Assembly: GCF_963674925.1 (NCBI RefSeq)
Contig: NZ_OY771647.1
Span: forward strand, 2,433,501-2,497,500
Length of the DNA stretch: 64,000 nucleotides
Direction: 5' to 3'
Source of the DNA: an uncultured Draconibacterium sp.
Lineage (GTDB): Bacteria > Bacteroidota > Bacteroidia > Bacteroidales > Prolixibacteraceae
Positions 1-9,825 of the stretch are shown here, piece after piece; within the stretch, counting starts at the first letter, position 1; the number at the start of each line of letters is the position of its first letter. The position numbers and the translations under genes were made by a program. The notes beneath the pieces are model-generated. The model ran no database searches. It was not told the DNA's origin and saw only the letters and a list, made by a program, of their open reading frames with translations.

Positions 1-1732
1 TACTGATCCGCTTGGTAATATCGCTGCTGATACGGAGGTTGATCTTAATGTGTTACCCCAAAGTAAGGACGGTTATTACTTTTCGCTTTCGCTACCTTCG
101 AAATACCTTTGGTCAATTGAACAGCCCAATCTGCATACCGCCGAAATTACGGTACTGAGAAACGGAAAAGCGGTGGATCGCTTAACCGAAACTTTTGGCA
201 TTCGTACAATAAATTTCGATGCCCAAACCGGATTTACCCTTAACGGAAAAACAGTGCTGATAAAAGGTGGCAATATGCACCACGACAATGGTTTTTTGGG
301 TGCTGCAACTATCGATCGTGCCGAAGAACGCCGGGTTGAACTTATGAAAGCCAATGGTTTTAATGCCATCAGAACTGCGCATAATCCGCCATCGAAACCT
401 TTCCTGGATGCCTGCGACCGATTAGGGATGCTTGTGATGGACGAGGCTTTTGATCAATGGGTACGACCTAAAAACCCGCAGGATTATAACCTGTACTTTA
501 AAGATTGGTGGCAAAAAGATTTGACCTCGATGATTTTGCGTGATCGAAATCATCCGTCGGTTATTTTTTGGAGCATCGGAAACGAAATTAACGAGCGGGC
601 CGATTCGCTGGGTTATGCCATTCGTAAACAATTGGTATCCTTCGTGCATGAGCTGGACTCAACCCGTCCTGTTACTGAAGGTATTTGTTCGTTTTGGGAT
701 CATTGGGGGCAGGAGTGGAAAACCACAGCTCCGGCTTTTGCAGAACTGGATGTTGGCGGTTACAATTATTTGAATAATCAGTATGAAAAGGATCACGAAG
801 AGTATCCAGAGCGGATAATGGCAGGAACTGAGTCATATGCAATGGAGGCCTATAATTTCTGGAAACAGGTAGAGAAATTGCCTTATGTAATTGGCGATTT
901 TGTTTGGACGGCTATGGACTATCTTGGCGAAACTGGCCTCGGAAGAGCAAGTCTTGAAAGTGGTCCGCGGGTGGGTCTTGAACCATGGCCCTATTTTAAT
1001 GCCTTTTGTGGCGACATTGATTTGTGTGGATTCAAAAAGCCTCAATCGTATTTTCGTGATGTTGTTTGGGATATAAGCCCAATAGAAATGATGGTGCACA
1101 CACCAATACCTGAAGGTAAAAAAGAAACCGTGAGTTACTGGGGCTGGCCCGATGAATTACCAAGCTGGAACTGGGAGAATTATGAGGATATAAGCATGGA
1201 TGTTCGGGTATTTACAAAAGCTCCGCTTGTTCGGCTTGAGCTGAATGGCAAAGTGATTGGCAAAAAGGAAGCGGGTGAAAAAAACGGATTGATTGCACAT
1301 TTTAAAGTTCCTTACAAGGCAGGTAAGCTAAAGGCCGTTGCAATTAAAGATGGGGAAGAAGTTGCTGCCAAAGTTCTGAAAACCACTGGAGTTCCTTCAA
1401 AGGTTAGACTTACGGCTGACCGCACCAAAATAAAAGCCAATCGAAATGATTTGTCGTATGTAAAAGTAGAAATTACCGATGCAGACGGAAATTTGATTCC
1501 CAATGCCGTAATTCCGCTCACTTTTTTTGTTGAAGGGGTAGGCGAAATTGCGGGTTCGGGAAGTGCCAGTCCAACCGATATGGAAAGTTTTAACAGCCGG
1601 AATTGTAAAACCTTTCAGGGGAAAGCGTTGGTAATATTAAGGCCACTGATGGAAAAGAAAATAGGAGATGTTACATTAAGTGCTCAGGCTCCGGGATTGG
1701 AAAGTGATAGCATTGTTGTAAGTATTCAATGA
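1..1732 (+). CDS. GH2 family glycosidase (beta-galactosidase-like), 5' truncated
   Basis: The frame is open from the left edge, so the N-terminus lies outside the window; the GTG at 50 is an internal Val codon, not a start. Visible parts are the end of the sugar-binding/Ig domains, then a GH2 TIM barrel. It carries RTAHNPPSKPFLDACD, the acid/base Glu in SIGNE (codon 584-586) and a nucleophile candidate Glu in AGTES (830-832), followed by IGDFVWTAMDYLGE. The C-terminal third (about 1080-1732) looks like a DUF4982 domain plus an Ig-like GH2 C-terminal domain. Such enzymes are usually exo-acting beta-galactosidases or related beta-glycosidases in the periplasm. In this locus it may remove terminal galactose from xylan side chains (inference). 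The next gene starts about 80 bases downstream on the same strand. The exact sugar cannot be told from the sequence. Confidence 0.9.
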   Translation, partial: TDPLGNIAADTEVDLNVLPQSKDGYYFSLSLPSKYLWSIEQPNLHTAEITVLRNGKAVDRLTETFGIRTINFDAQTGFTLNGKTVLIKGGNMHHDNGFLGAATIDRAEERRVELMKANGFNAIRTAHNPPSKPFLDACDRLGMLVMDEAFDQWVRPKNPQDYNLYFKDWWQKDLTSMILRDRNHPSVIFWSIGNEINERADSLGYAIRKQLVSFVHELDSTRPVTEGICSFWDHWGQEWKTTAPAFAELDVGGYNYLNNQYEKDHEEYPERIMAGTESYAMEAYNFWKQVEKLPYVIGDFVWTAMDYLGETGLGRASLESGPRVGLEPWPYFNAFCGDIDLCGFKKPQSYFRDVVWDISPIEMMVHTPIPEGKKETVSYWGWPDELPSWNWENYEDISMDVRVFTKAPLVRLELNGKVIGKKEAGEKNGLIAHFKVPYKAGKLKAVAIKDGEEVAAKVLKTTGVPSKVRLTADRTKIKANRNDLSYVKVEITDADGNLIPNAVIPLTFFVEGVGEIAGSGSASPTDMESFNSRNCKTFQGKALVILRPLMEKKIGDVTLSAQAPGLESDSIVVSIQ

Positions 1733-1813
1733 TTAATAGTGAGACGCAGAATTAGTTTTGGTTCTGGAAAAAATGAAGATAAACTTACAATTAGACCAAT
1801 AAAATGTATTAGT

Positions 1814-4204
1814 ATGAATAAACTGATTTACCTGATTCTGATGGCTTCTTTTGTACTTGGTACAAGCAAGTATTCAAAGGCCCAATCCAAACTATATTCC
1901 AACGAATTTCCTTTAAGTGACGTTAAACTGCTGGATGGCCCCTTTAAAAAAGCACGCGATCTGAATATTGAAGTTTTGTTGCAATACGATGCAGATCGTT
2001 TTCTGGCACCGTACCGCAAAGAAGCCGGTTTGGAACCCCGCAAACCAACCTATCCGAACTGGGACGGATTGGACGGCCATGTTGGCGGGCATTACCTTTC
2101 GGCTATGGCAATGAACTACGCAGCAACCGGCAATAATGAGTGCAAGCGCCGAATGGATTATATGCTGAAAGAACTAAAAGAATGCCAGGAAGCCAATGCC
2201 ATAAATAATCCCGAATGGGGAGTTGGCTATGCCGGCGGTTTCCCGAATAGCGCTAAGCTTTGGTCAACATTCAAAAAAGGCGATTTTGGAACTTACTTCG
2301 GATCGTGGGCACCGTTTTACAACCTGCATAAAATGTTTGCCGGTTTGCGCGATGCCTGGCTTTATGGCGAAAGCGAATTGGCGAAAGATATGTTTCTGAA
2401 ATTCTGCGATTGGGGGATTAATCTGACAGCAGACTTGTCGGATGAGCAGATGGAAAAAATGCTGGGCATGGAACACGGCGGAATGAACGAGGTTTATGCC
2501 GATGCTTATCAAATTACCGGAGATAAAAAATACCTGAGGGCGGCAAAACGTTTTTCACATCATAAATTTTTGGAGCCTTTATCAAAAGATATCGATAATC
2601 TTGATAATCAGCACGCCAATACGCAAATACCTAAGTTTATTGGTTTCGAACGCATTGCTGAACTTAACAACGATGAGCAATACCTCGAAGCAGCGCGCTT
2701 TTCGTGGGAAACCATTACCCGGAACCGTTCGCTTGCTTTTGGTGGAAACAGCCGCCGCGAGCACTTTCCAGGCGAAAGTTCGTGTATCGATTATGTGACG
2801 GTAAACGACGGCCCCGAATCCTGCAATTCGTATAACATGCTAAAACTCACCGAAGATTTATTCCGTGTTTCTCCGGAAGCCAAATATGCAGATTATTACG
2901 AACGAACCCTATTTAACCACATTCTTTCCACTCAACATCCCGAGCATGGTGGTTATGTATATTTTACTCCGGCGCGTCCACGTCATTACCGCGTGTATTC
3001 GGCACCAAACGAGGCCATGTGGTGTTGTGTAGGAACCGGAATGGAAAACCACGGGCAGTACAACCGTTTTATTTACACGCATGCTAATGACGATTTGTAC
3101 CTGAATTTGTTTGTGGCCTCGGAACTTAACTGGAAAGGAAAAGGTATTCAGCTAAAACAGGAAACAACTTTTCCTTACGCAGAGCAGACAAAACTTACCA
3201 TTACAAAAGGTACTTCAGCTTTTAACCTAAAAGTAAGGTATCCGGTGTGGGTAAAAAAAGGAGCACTGAAAATTAAGCTTAATGGCGAAGCGGTAGAGTA
3301 TACTGCTCATCCTTCATCATATATTACTATCGGACGAACATGGAAAAAGGGCGATGAAGTAGAAATTGAATTGCCCATGCAAAGTACCATCGAGCATTTA
3401 CCCAATGTGCCCGAATACGTTGCTTTTATGCACGGGCCAATTTTACTGGGAGCAAAAACCGGAACCGAAGATTTGAGAGGACTGATTGCCGGTGATGGTC
3501 GCTGGGGACAATATTCAAGCGGCGAATATTTACCGGTTGATAAAGCACCAATTCTGGTGGAAGACGATATGGAGAATCTGTGCAACAAACTGGAACCGGT
3601 TGACGGAAATCCACTTCATTTTAGGTTGAATGTGAAGATGGTGAATCCGATGGATTTAACGCTTGAACCCTTCAACCAGATTCACGATTCAAGATACATG
3701 ATGTATTGGTTGGCATTAACCAACGATGGTTACCAGGCTTATGTGGATTCGCTTGCCGCCAACGAACAGGCAATGCTGGCCATCGAAAAGCGAACAGTTG
3801 ACTATGTGGCTACCGGCGAACAACAGCCTGAAACCGATCATGACATGCAACAGGAAAGATCGAGATCGGGAAATAACCAAAACGAATTCTACCGCGAGGC
3901 TGCCGGAGGTGGTTATTTTAGTTACGATTTTGCTACCAACTCCGAAACAAACCTAAGCTTGTTGGTACGTTACTGGGGAGCAGAGTGGGGAGGCCGCAAA
4001 TTCGATATTTATATCGACGACGAAAAACTGGTAACCGAAGACAATACCGGGCGCTGGGAGATCTCTGCCTTTCAGGATATTGTGTATACAATACCCAATT
4101 CGATGGTTGAAGGCAAAAGCAATGTCCGCATAAAATTTGAAGCACTTCCCGGAAGTACAGCCGGAGGTGTGTATGTCGTTCGGTTGTTACGCGCCGAAGA
4201 ATAA
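1814..4204 (+). CDS. GH127 beta-L-arabinofuranosidase family protein
   Basis: Secreted protein of 796 residues. I chose the ATG at 1814 because it opens a clean signal peptide (MNKLIYLILMASFVLG); an in-frame GTG at 1739 adds 25 polar residues in front and is unlikely. The (alpha/alpha)6 barrel has the GH127 hallmarks: LDGHVGGHYLSA near residue 85, GPESCNSYNM with E335 and C337, and WCCVGTGMENHG with C404 and C405. These match the Zn-bound Glu and three-Cys site of HypBA1, in which the first Cys of the CC pair is the nucleophile. Beta-sandwich domains follow, with a DUF4986-like stretch and a DUF6805-like C-terminus. The family releases beta-L-arabinofuranose, and some relatives act on other sugars. 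It lies between GH2 and GH51 in the same transcription direction. Family assignment is firm; the substrate is inferred. Confidence 0.93.
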   Translation: MNKLIYLILMASFVLGTSKYSKAQSKLYSNEFPLSDVKLLDGPFKKARDLNIEVLLQYDADRFLAPYRKEAGLEPRKPTYPNWDGLDGHVGGHYLSAMAMNYAATGNNECKRRMDYMLKELKECQEANAINNPEWGVGYAGGFPNSAKLWSTFKKGDFGTYFGSWAPFYNLHKMFAGLRDAWLYGESELAKDMFLKFCDWGINLTADLSDEQMEKMLGMEHGGMNEVYADAYQITGDKKYLRAAKRFSHHKFLEPLSKDIDNLDNQHANTQIPKFIGFERIAELNNDEQYLEAARFSWETITRNRSLAFGGNSRREHFPGESSCIDYVTVNDGPESCNSYNMLKLTEDLFRVSPEAKYADYYERTLFNHILSTQHPEHGGYVYFTPARPRHYRVYSAPNEAMWCCVGTGMENHGQYNRFIYTHANDDLYLNLFVASELNWKGKGIQLKQETTFPYAEQTKLTITKGTSAFNLKVRYPVWVKKGALKIKLNGEAVEYTAHPSSYITIGRTWKKGDEVEIELPMQSTIEHLPNVPEYVAFMHGPILLGAKTGTEDLRGLIAGDGRWGQYSSGEYLPVDKAPILVEDDMENLCNKLEPVDGNPLHFRLNVKMVNPMDLTLEPFNQIHDSRYMMYWLALTNDGYQAYVDSLAANEQAMLAIEKRTVDYVATGEQQPETDHDMQQERSRSGNNQNEFYREAAGGGYFSYDFATNSETNLSLLVRYWGAEWGGRKFDIYIDDEKLVTEDNTGRWEISAFQDIVYTIPNSMVEGKSNVRIKFEALPGSTAGGVYVVRLLRAEE

Positions 4205-4239
4205 GTTGAACGAATCTGAATAACAAATAAACGAGTACT

Positions 4240-6204
4240 ATGGTACATTTAAATCGAATAATTCTGGCAGTTACACTGACACTTTTTACAGTTGTAAGCT
4301 TAAAAGCCCAGGTTCCCAAGGGCGGAAAAGAAATCAGCACCAATCTTTTTGGCCTGTTTTTCGAAGACATTAATTATGCTGCCGATGGTGGTTTATACGC
4401 CGAGTTGGTACAAAACCGTTCGTTCGAATACAATCCAACTGAGCAAAGCGATTGGAATCCGTTTTCGTTCTGGGAATATATTTCTCCGGGTTTTTCGTAC
4501 GGCAGAATCAGCGTGGAAACCAAAGCTCCGGTTCATTCCAATAATCCGCATTACATGGTGTTGGAAGTCGAGCATGTTGGTCACGAAGCTAAATTTTCGG
4601 GCATTTCAGGCGTGGGAATAAAGAATTCTGGTTTTGATGGTATTGTGGTTCGTGCCGGCGAACAGTACAATTTTTCAATGTTTGCGCAACAACTTTCTGA
4701 AAATCCAATGGAATTATTGGTTAGTCTTGAAGACGTAAAAGGAGAGGTACTCGCCAGCAAAACCATTCAAACGGATTCAGGAGACTGGAAAAAATATACT
4801 GCAGTTTTAAACGCGGAAGCTTCCTGTGATAGTGCTTTTCTGGTAGTTTTGGCTCGCTCGAATGGTGCGTTGGCCATGGATATTATTTCGCTTTTTCCGG
4901 ATAAAACATTTAAAAACCGGGCAAACGGAATGCGTGCTGATTTAGCACAGGTACTGGCCGATATGCAACCAAAATTTGTTCGCTTTCCAGGTGGTTGTCT
5001 GGTACACGGCGATGGCCTTGGAAATATGTACCGCTGGAAAAATACTATTGGGCCGCTCGAACAGCGAATTGAACAACGCAATATCTGGGGCTATCATCAA
5101 TCGGCGGGATTAGGTTATTTCGAGTATTTTCAGTTTTGCGAAGACATAGGTGCCAAGCCTGTGCCGGTGGTTCCGGCGGCGGTAAGTTGCCAAAACTCGG
5201 GCGGAACCTGGCGCATTGGAGGCACGGGGCAAAAAGCACTTCCTGAAGATGAGTTGGACGAATACATCCAGGAAGTACTCGACCTGATTGAGTGGGCGAA
5301 CGGACCTGTAACTTCAGTATGGGGAGGAAAACGTGCAGCTGCCGGACATCCCGAACCTTTTAACCTCGAATATGTGGGCGTTGGAAATGAAGATAAAATC
5401 ACACCGGAGTTTGAGGAGCGTTTTAACCTGATCTACAAAGCCGTAAAAGAAAAATATCCTGAAATTAATGTTATCGGAACAGTCGGGCCTTTTCTTGAAG
5501 GTGAAGACTTTGAGAAAGGCTGGGAAATTGCCGATCAGCTTAAACTGGAGATGGTGGATGAACACTATTACACTCAGCCCGAATGGTTTTTGGGGAATCA
5601 GCAGCGATATGATAGTTACAAACGAAATGCAACCAAAGTCTATCTGGGCGAATACGCGTCGTGGGGCAATAAAATGTGGAATGCCATTGCCGAAGCGGCT
5701 TATATGACAGCTTTGGAGAGAAACGGCGATGTGGTGGCTATGGCTTCGTATGCGCCTTTACTGGCCAAACAAAACTTTACGCAGTGGACCACCGATATGA
5801 TCTTTTTCAACAATACAAAAATTTGTCTTACACCCAATTACCACGTTCAGAAAATGTTTATGAGCAACCAGGGCGACTTCTATTTTGATAAAGTGGTTGA
5901 AGTTGCGCAGAGTGATACAACTCTTGCTGCTTCGTGTGTGTACGATAGTAATTCAGGCGACATTATTCTGAAAATGGTAAATGCCGGAAACTCGGCCAAA
6001 ACAATGAAAGTCAACCTTGCCAGGTTTAAGAATATGAATCCCGAAGCCAAATTAACATTGTTGAAAGCAGACCGTGAAGCCGAAAATACCCTGGAAAATC
6101 CTGAAAGTGTAGTTCCCGAATTATCGGGCTTTACGGTTCAGAAAAAGTTTGACTACAAAGCTCCGGCCATGTCATTTTCGCTCATTCGAATAAAAACAAA
6201 TTAA
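4240..6204 (+). CDS. GH51 alpha-L-arabinofuranosidase with CBM-like N-terminal domain
   Basis: Protein of 654 residues with a signal peptide ending in LKAQ. It is the longer GH51 form: the opening STNLFGLFFEDINYAADGG strand is followed by a carbohydrate-binding-like beta-sandwich (about residues 75-215), then the catalytic barrel starting at FVRFPGGC. The acid/base is E384 in VGVGNED and the nucleophile is E471 in VYLGEYAS. An alpha-L-arabinofuranosidase C-terminal beta domain completes it. It should release alpha-linked arabinofuranose from arabinoxylan or arabinan oligosaccharides in the periplasm. It starts 35 bases after the GH127 gene, so the two are probably co-transcribed. It differs strongly from the other two GH51 proteins here (16028 and 43112), which suggests division of labour rather than recent duplication. 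Confidence 0.94.
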   Translation: MVHLNRIILAVTLTLFTVVSLKAQVPKGGKEISTNLFGLFFEDINYAADGGLYAELVQNRSFEYNPTEQSDWNPFSFWEYISPGFSYGRISVETKAPVHSNNPHYMVLEVEHVGHEAKFSGISGVGIKNSGFDGIVVRAGEQYNFSMFAQQLSENPMELLVSLEDVKGEVLASKTIQTDSGDWKKYTAVLNAEASCDSAFLVVLARSNGALAMDIISLFPDKTFKNRANGMRADLAQVLADMQPKFVRFPGGCLVHGDGLGNMYRWKNTIGPLEQRIEQRNIWGYHQSAGLGYFEYFQFCEDIGAKPVPVVPAAVSCQNSGGTWRIGGTGQKALPEDELDEYIQEVLDLIEWANGPVTSVWGGKRAAAGHPEPFNLEYVGVGNEDKITPEFEERFNLIYKAVKEKYPEINVIGTVGPFLEGEDFEKGWEIADQLKLEMVDEHYYTQPEWFLGNQQRYDSYKRNATKVYLGEYASWGNKMWNAIAEAAYMTALERNGDVVAMASYAPLLAKQNFTQWTTDMIFFNNTKICLTPNYHVQKMFMSNQGDFYFDKVVEVAQSDTTLAASCVYDSNSGDIILKMVNAGNSAKTMKVNLARFKNMNPEAKLTLLKADREAENTLENPESVVPELSGFTVQKKFDYKAPAMSFSLIRIKTN

Positions 6205-6285
6205 ACTTTATTAAATAAAACTAGTCTTGAATAGTATCGGGATGAGTTTTATCATAAGCCTTTAATAATAAACAACTTTAATAAG

Positions 6286-7860
6286 ATGAAAACACGTTCT
6301 TTCTTACTGATAATCCTGATGCTGTTTATAATTTCAAACAGCCGTGCACAAGCCTTAAAAGCTAAAAATCCCATCATCCACGCCGATGTACCCGATGTTT
6401 CGATCATTCGCGTTGGCGATAATTACTACATGAGCAGTACCACCATGCACATGGCACCGGGAGTACCGATTATGAAATCGAAGGATCTGGTAAACTGGGA
6501 AATGGTGAGTTATGCTTACGATACGCTGGCAGACATCGATCCGCTTAATCTGGATAATGAAAAACGTGCTTACGGCAAAGGATCGTGGGCAAGCTGTATC
6601 CGTTACCACAACAATAGGTATTATGTGTCAACCTTTTCGAGCACAACCGGCAAAACCTATGTTTTTTCAACAAAAGATATTGAAAAAGGCGACTGGAAAC
6701 GACACGAATTTTCTCCGAGTTTACACGATAATACCTTGTTTTTCGACGACGATGGAAAAATTTATATGATTTGGGGAGCCGGAAAATTAATGGTTGCCGA
6801 ACTGGAACCGGATTTTTCAGGTGTTAAAGAAGGAACTGAAAAAGTACTGATCGAAAATGCGAGTGCTCCGGCAGGCGACAATATTATGCTGCCCGCAGAA
6901 GGTTCGCAGCTTTTTAAGGTAAATGGAAAATATTACCTGTTTAACATTACCTGGCCGCGCGGTAGCATGCGTTCGGTTGTTATTCACCGGGCCGATAATA
7001 TTAATGGCCCGTGGGAAGGTCGCCTGGCATTGCAGGATAAAGGTGTTGCGCAGGGCGGATTGATTGACACTCCGGATGGAAAATGGTTTTCGTTTCTTTT
7101 CCGCGATTATGGTTCCGTAGGCCGTATTCCGTATTGGGTTCCTGTAAAATGGGAAGACGGATGGCCTGTTTTGGGTGTTGACGGTAAAGTTCCCGATGAG
7201 CTGGATTTACCGGCAAGCAAAGGTTTGATTCCCGGAATTGTAAACTCCGATGAATTCAATCGTAAAAAGAACGATCCTGATCTTCCGCTGGTTTGGCAGT
7301 GGAATCACAATCCTGCGAATGAGCTTTGGTCGGTTCGCGACCGCAAAGGTTACCTGCGGTTAACCACCGGCCGTGTTGACGATAGTTTTGTTTATGCCCG
7401 GAACACCCTTACTCAGCGAACTTTTGGCCCGGTAAGTTCGGCCAATACATTAATGGATGCTTCGAACATGAAGGACGGTGATTATGCCGGATTTTGTGCC
7501 TTGCAAAGAAAGTACGGACAAGTAGGCGTAAAAATGACCGGTGGCGAGAAATTCATTTACATGATCAGCAACGAAACCGATACCCCGGTTGAATTGGAAA
7601 GTCTACCGTTAAAACAAGATGAAGTGTATTTTAAAATCGATTGCGACTACCGCGACAGAAAAGATATTGCACGGTTTTATTACAGTCTCGACGGAAAAAC
7701 ATGGACAGCAATTGGCGGCCCGCTTAAAATGGAATACACCCTGATGGAACATTTTATGGGCTATCGTTTTGGGCTGTTTAACTATGCTACGAAGAATACA
7801 GGAGGATATGTAGATTTTGACTATTTCAGAATTAGTGATCAGATTTCAGCAGACAACTGA
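6286..7860 (+). CDS. GH43 beta-xylosidase/alpha-L-arabinofuranosidase with C-terminal beta-sandwich
   Basis: Secreted protein of 524 residues; the signal peptide ends near SRAQA. The five-bladed propeller carries the three expected acidic residues: D37 in DVPDVS (base), D148 in LHDNTLFFDDDG (pKa modulator) and E205 in PAEGSQLF (acid). The MSSTTMHMAPGVPIMKSKDL segment is typical of the GH43 group that includes subfamily 12. From about residue 320 a concanavalin-like beta-xylosidase C-terminal domain follows (WQWNHNP...GYLRLTTG). Members cut xylo-oligosaccharides or arabinofuranosyl side chains. The leader AACTTTAATAAGATG resembles that of the GH51 gene at 16028, an A/T-rich leader without an obvious Shine-Dalgarno site. 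It is 81 bases from the upstream GH51. Confidence 0.92.
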   Translation: MKTRSFLLIILMLFIISNSRAQALKAKNPIIHADVPDVSIIRVGDNYYMSSTTMHMAPGVPIMKSKDLVNWEMVSYAYDTLADIDPLNLDNEKRAYGKGSWASCIRYHNNRYYVSTFSSTTGKTYVFSTKDIEKGDWKRHEFSPSLHDNTLFFDDDGKIYMIWGAGKLMVAELEPDFSGVKEGTEKVLIENASAPAGDNIMLPAEGSQLFKVNGKYYLFNITWPRGSMRSVVIHRADNINGPWEGRLALQDKGVAQGGLIDTPDGKWFSFLFRDYGSVGRIPYWVPVKWEDGWPVLGVDGKVPDELDLPASKGLIPGIVNSDEFNRKKNDPDLPLVWQWNHNPANELWSVRDRKGYLRLTTGRVDDSFVYARNTLTQRTFGPVSSANTLMDASNMKDGDYAGFCALQRKYGQVGVKMTGGEKFIYMISNETDTPVELESLPLKQDEVYFKIDCDYRDRKDIARFYYSLDGKTWTAIGGPLKMEYTLMEHFMGYRFGLFNYATKNTGGYVDFDYFRISDQISADN

Positions 7861-7907
7861 AAATAAATAAACTGCATTATTAAAAACTAAATCAAAATTG
7901 TAAAACA

Positions 7908-9797
7908 ATGAAACTTAAAACTTACATGCTTATACTGGCTGCTCTATTGGTGGTTCAGTTAAAAGGATTTTCGCAGGATCCTAATTTTCATATTTATCTC
8001 TGCTTCGGGCAGTCGAATATGGAAGGAAATGCACGCCTGGAACACCAGGATTCACTAAATATTGATGATCGCTTTCAAATGATGTCAGCGGTTGATTGTC
8101 CTGATTCAGGGCGTGAAAAGGGGCACTGGTACACAGCAGTTCCGCCTTTATGTCGCTGCCGTACGGGATTAACCCCGGTCGATTATTTTGGCAGAACGCT
8201 GGTTGAAAATCTGCCAAAACATATCAGGGTTGGCGTAATTAATGTTGCCGTTGGTGGTTGTAAAATTGAATTGTTCGATAAGGATAGTTGTGAATCGTAT
8301 GTGGAAACAGCTCCATTTTGGATGAAGGGTATGTTAAAACCATACGACAACAACCCTTATGCCCGCCTGGTTGAAATGGCCAAACTGGCTCAAAAAGATG
8401 GTGTGATTAAAGGTATTTTGTTGCATCAGGGCGAGTCGAATACCGGCGATTCATTATGGACTGAAAAAGTTAAAGTTGTATACGAAAACCTGGTTTCCGA
8501 TTTGGGGCTTCAGGCCGATAATGTGCCTTTGCTGGCCGGTGAAGTGGTTGGCGATGATCAGAATGGACAATGTGCAAGTATGAATAAAATTATTGCTACG
8601 CTGCCCGACGTAATTCCAAATGCGTATGTAATCCCTTCGGTTGGATGCCCGCAACGTGGTGATGGTCTGCACTTTACCGCTGAAGGTTACCGCATGTTAG
8701 GAAAACGCTATGGTTTACGAATGCTCTCATTGCTTGATTATAAAAGCGCTGCGCCAAAAGTTATCAGAGGCGAGGGTGCTCCACGGGCAATTGCGGGACA
8801 ACGGAACTTCGGAGGAATGATGCTTCCCGGTGGTCAACGCCCACCAAGACCTCCTCGTCCGGAACCTGAAATAAAAACTGTTTCGCTGGATGAAATTTCC
8901 ATGAGCGACCCTTATATTTTTCCTGATAAAACAACACAAACGTATTACTTAACCGGAACAGGTGGCCGTCTTTATAAAAGTAAAGACCTGAAAATGTGGA
9001 CCGGCCCGTATTCAATAATCGACCTTACAGGAACCTGGATGGATGGCAACTTTGTTGCTGCAGCAGAGATTCACCAGTTTGGCGATAAATATTACCTGGC
9101 CGGAACCTGGAACGATCACGGTAACCCGATTGAACATGTTGCTCGCCGTTATACTGTGCCTACCAACCAATCTCAGCTATTGGTAGCCGACTCGCCCGAA
9201 GGCCCGTACAAACCGCTGGTTCAGGAATATGATTTTTGTCTTGGCCCGCGCGATTGGGACATTATTGATGGAACGCTTTACGAAGAGAATGATACCGTGT
9301 ACATGGTATTTGTACACGAGTGGACACAACTGATTGACGGCACGATGGATTACATGCCGCTATCAAAAGACCTGACGCACCGAACTGCTGAACCTACCAC
9401 AATGTTCAGAGCCAGTGAAGCACCCTGGTCGAAAGAAATGAACAGCATTGGTGAAGCTACTTTTGGTATGAAAATGCCGGGCTGGGTAACCGACGGACCT
9501 CAATTATTCAAAACTCAAACCGGAAAATTGGGAATGCTTTGGTCGAGCTGGGGCGATAGCCGCTATGCACAGGGTATTGCTTATTCTGAATCGGGAAGTA
9601 TAAAAGGACCCTGGGTTCAGGAAGAAGAATCTTTCAAAGGCGATAACTCCGGCCACGGTATGATTTTTACCACTTTTGAAGGAGAGCGGCTTTTTATCAT
9701 TCATCATGCCGAAGAAAAAGGCCCTCGAAAACCTCAGGTTTATAAAATCGACGACTCAGGAGATAAACTCATTCTGGGAAAAAGATACAAGCTGTAA
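7908..9797 (+). CDS. CE6-type acetyl xylan esterase fused to a GH43 domain
   Basis: Protein of 629 residues with a signal peptide ending at GFSQ. Residues 23-275 form an SGNH/SASA (CE6-like) esterase: S36 in FGQSNMEG, the GESN block near 170, and D252/H255 in DGLHFTAEGY. A Pro/Arg/Gly-rich linker follows (about 290-322, with RPPRPPRPEPE). From about 327 there is a GH43 propeller with D334 in MSDPYIF and D454 in DIIDGTLY. The usual third motif EGP reads TDGPQ here, and E471 in VHEW is the better acid candidate, as I recall for one GH43 branch. The product should both deacetylate and cut arabinosyl or xylosyl linkages in xylan fragments (inference). It is 47 bases after the GH43 gene and 28 before the next esterase. 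Confidence 0.88.
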   Translation: MKLKTYMLILAALLVVQLKGFSQDPNFHIYLCFGQSNMEGNARLEHQDSLNIDDRFQMMSAVDCPDSGREKGHWYTAVPPLCRCRTGLTPVDYFGRTLVENLPKHIRVGVINVAVGGCKIELFDKDSCESYVETAPFWMKGMLKPYDNNPYARLVEMAKLAQKDGVIKGILLHQGESNTGDSLWTEKVKVVYENLVSDLGLQADNVPLLAGEVVGDDQNGQCASMNKIIATLPDVIPNAYVIPSVGCPQRGDGLHFTAEGYRMLGKRYGLRMLSLLDYKSAAPKVIRGEGAPRAIAGQRNFGGMMLPGGQRPPRPPRPEPEIKTVSLDEISMSDPYIFPDKTTQTYYLTGTGGRLYKSKDLKMWTGPYSIIDLTGTWMDGNFVAAAEIHQFGDKYYLAGTWNDHGNPIEHVARRYTVPTNQSQLLVADSPEGPYKPLVQEYDFCLGPRDWDIIDGTLYEENDTVYMVFVHEWTQLIDGTMDYMPLSKDLTHRTAEPTTMFRASEAPWSKEMNSIGEATFGMKMPGWVTDGPQLFKTQTGKLGMLWSSWGDSRYAQGIAYSESGSIKGPWVQEEESFKGDNSGHGMIFTTFEGERLFIIHHAEEKGPRKPQVYKIDDSGDKLILGKRYKL

Positions 9798-9825
9798 CTA
9801 AAATCAATAAACCAATAAAATAATC

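Noticed and set aside
50..52. GTG at 50 as start of the GH2 gene
   Set aside because: The frame is open to the left edge and the upstream residues continue the GH2 sugar-binding domain, so the gene is truncated by the window rather than starting here.
1739..1741. GTG at 1739 as start of the GH127 gene
   Set aside because: The extra 25 residues are polar and not conserved in character; the ATG at 1814 opens a proper signal peptide.
3933..4370. A 145-codon minus-strand frame spanning the GH127/GH51 junction
   Set aside because: It overlaps two well-supported + strand genes and shows no domain; a shadow frame.
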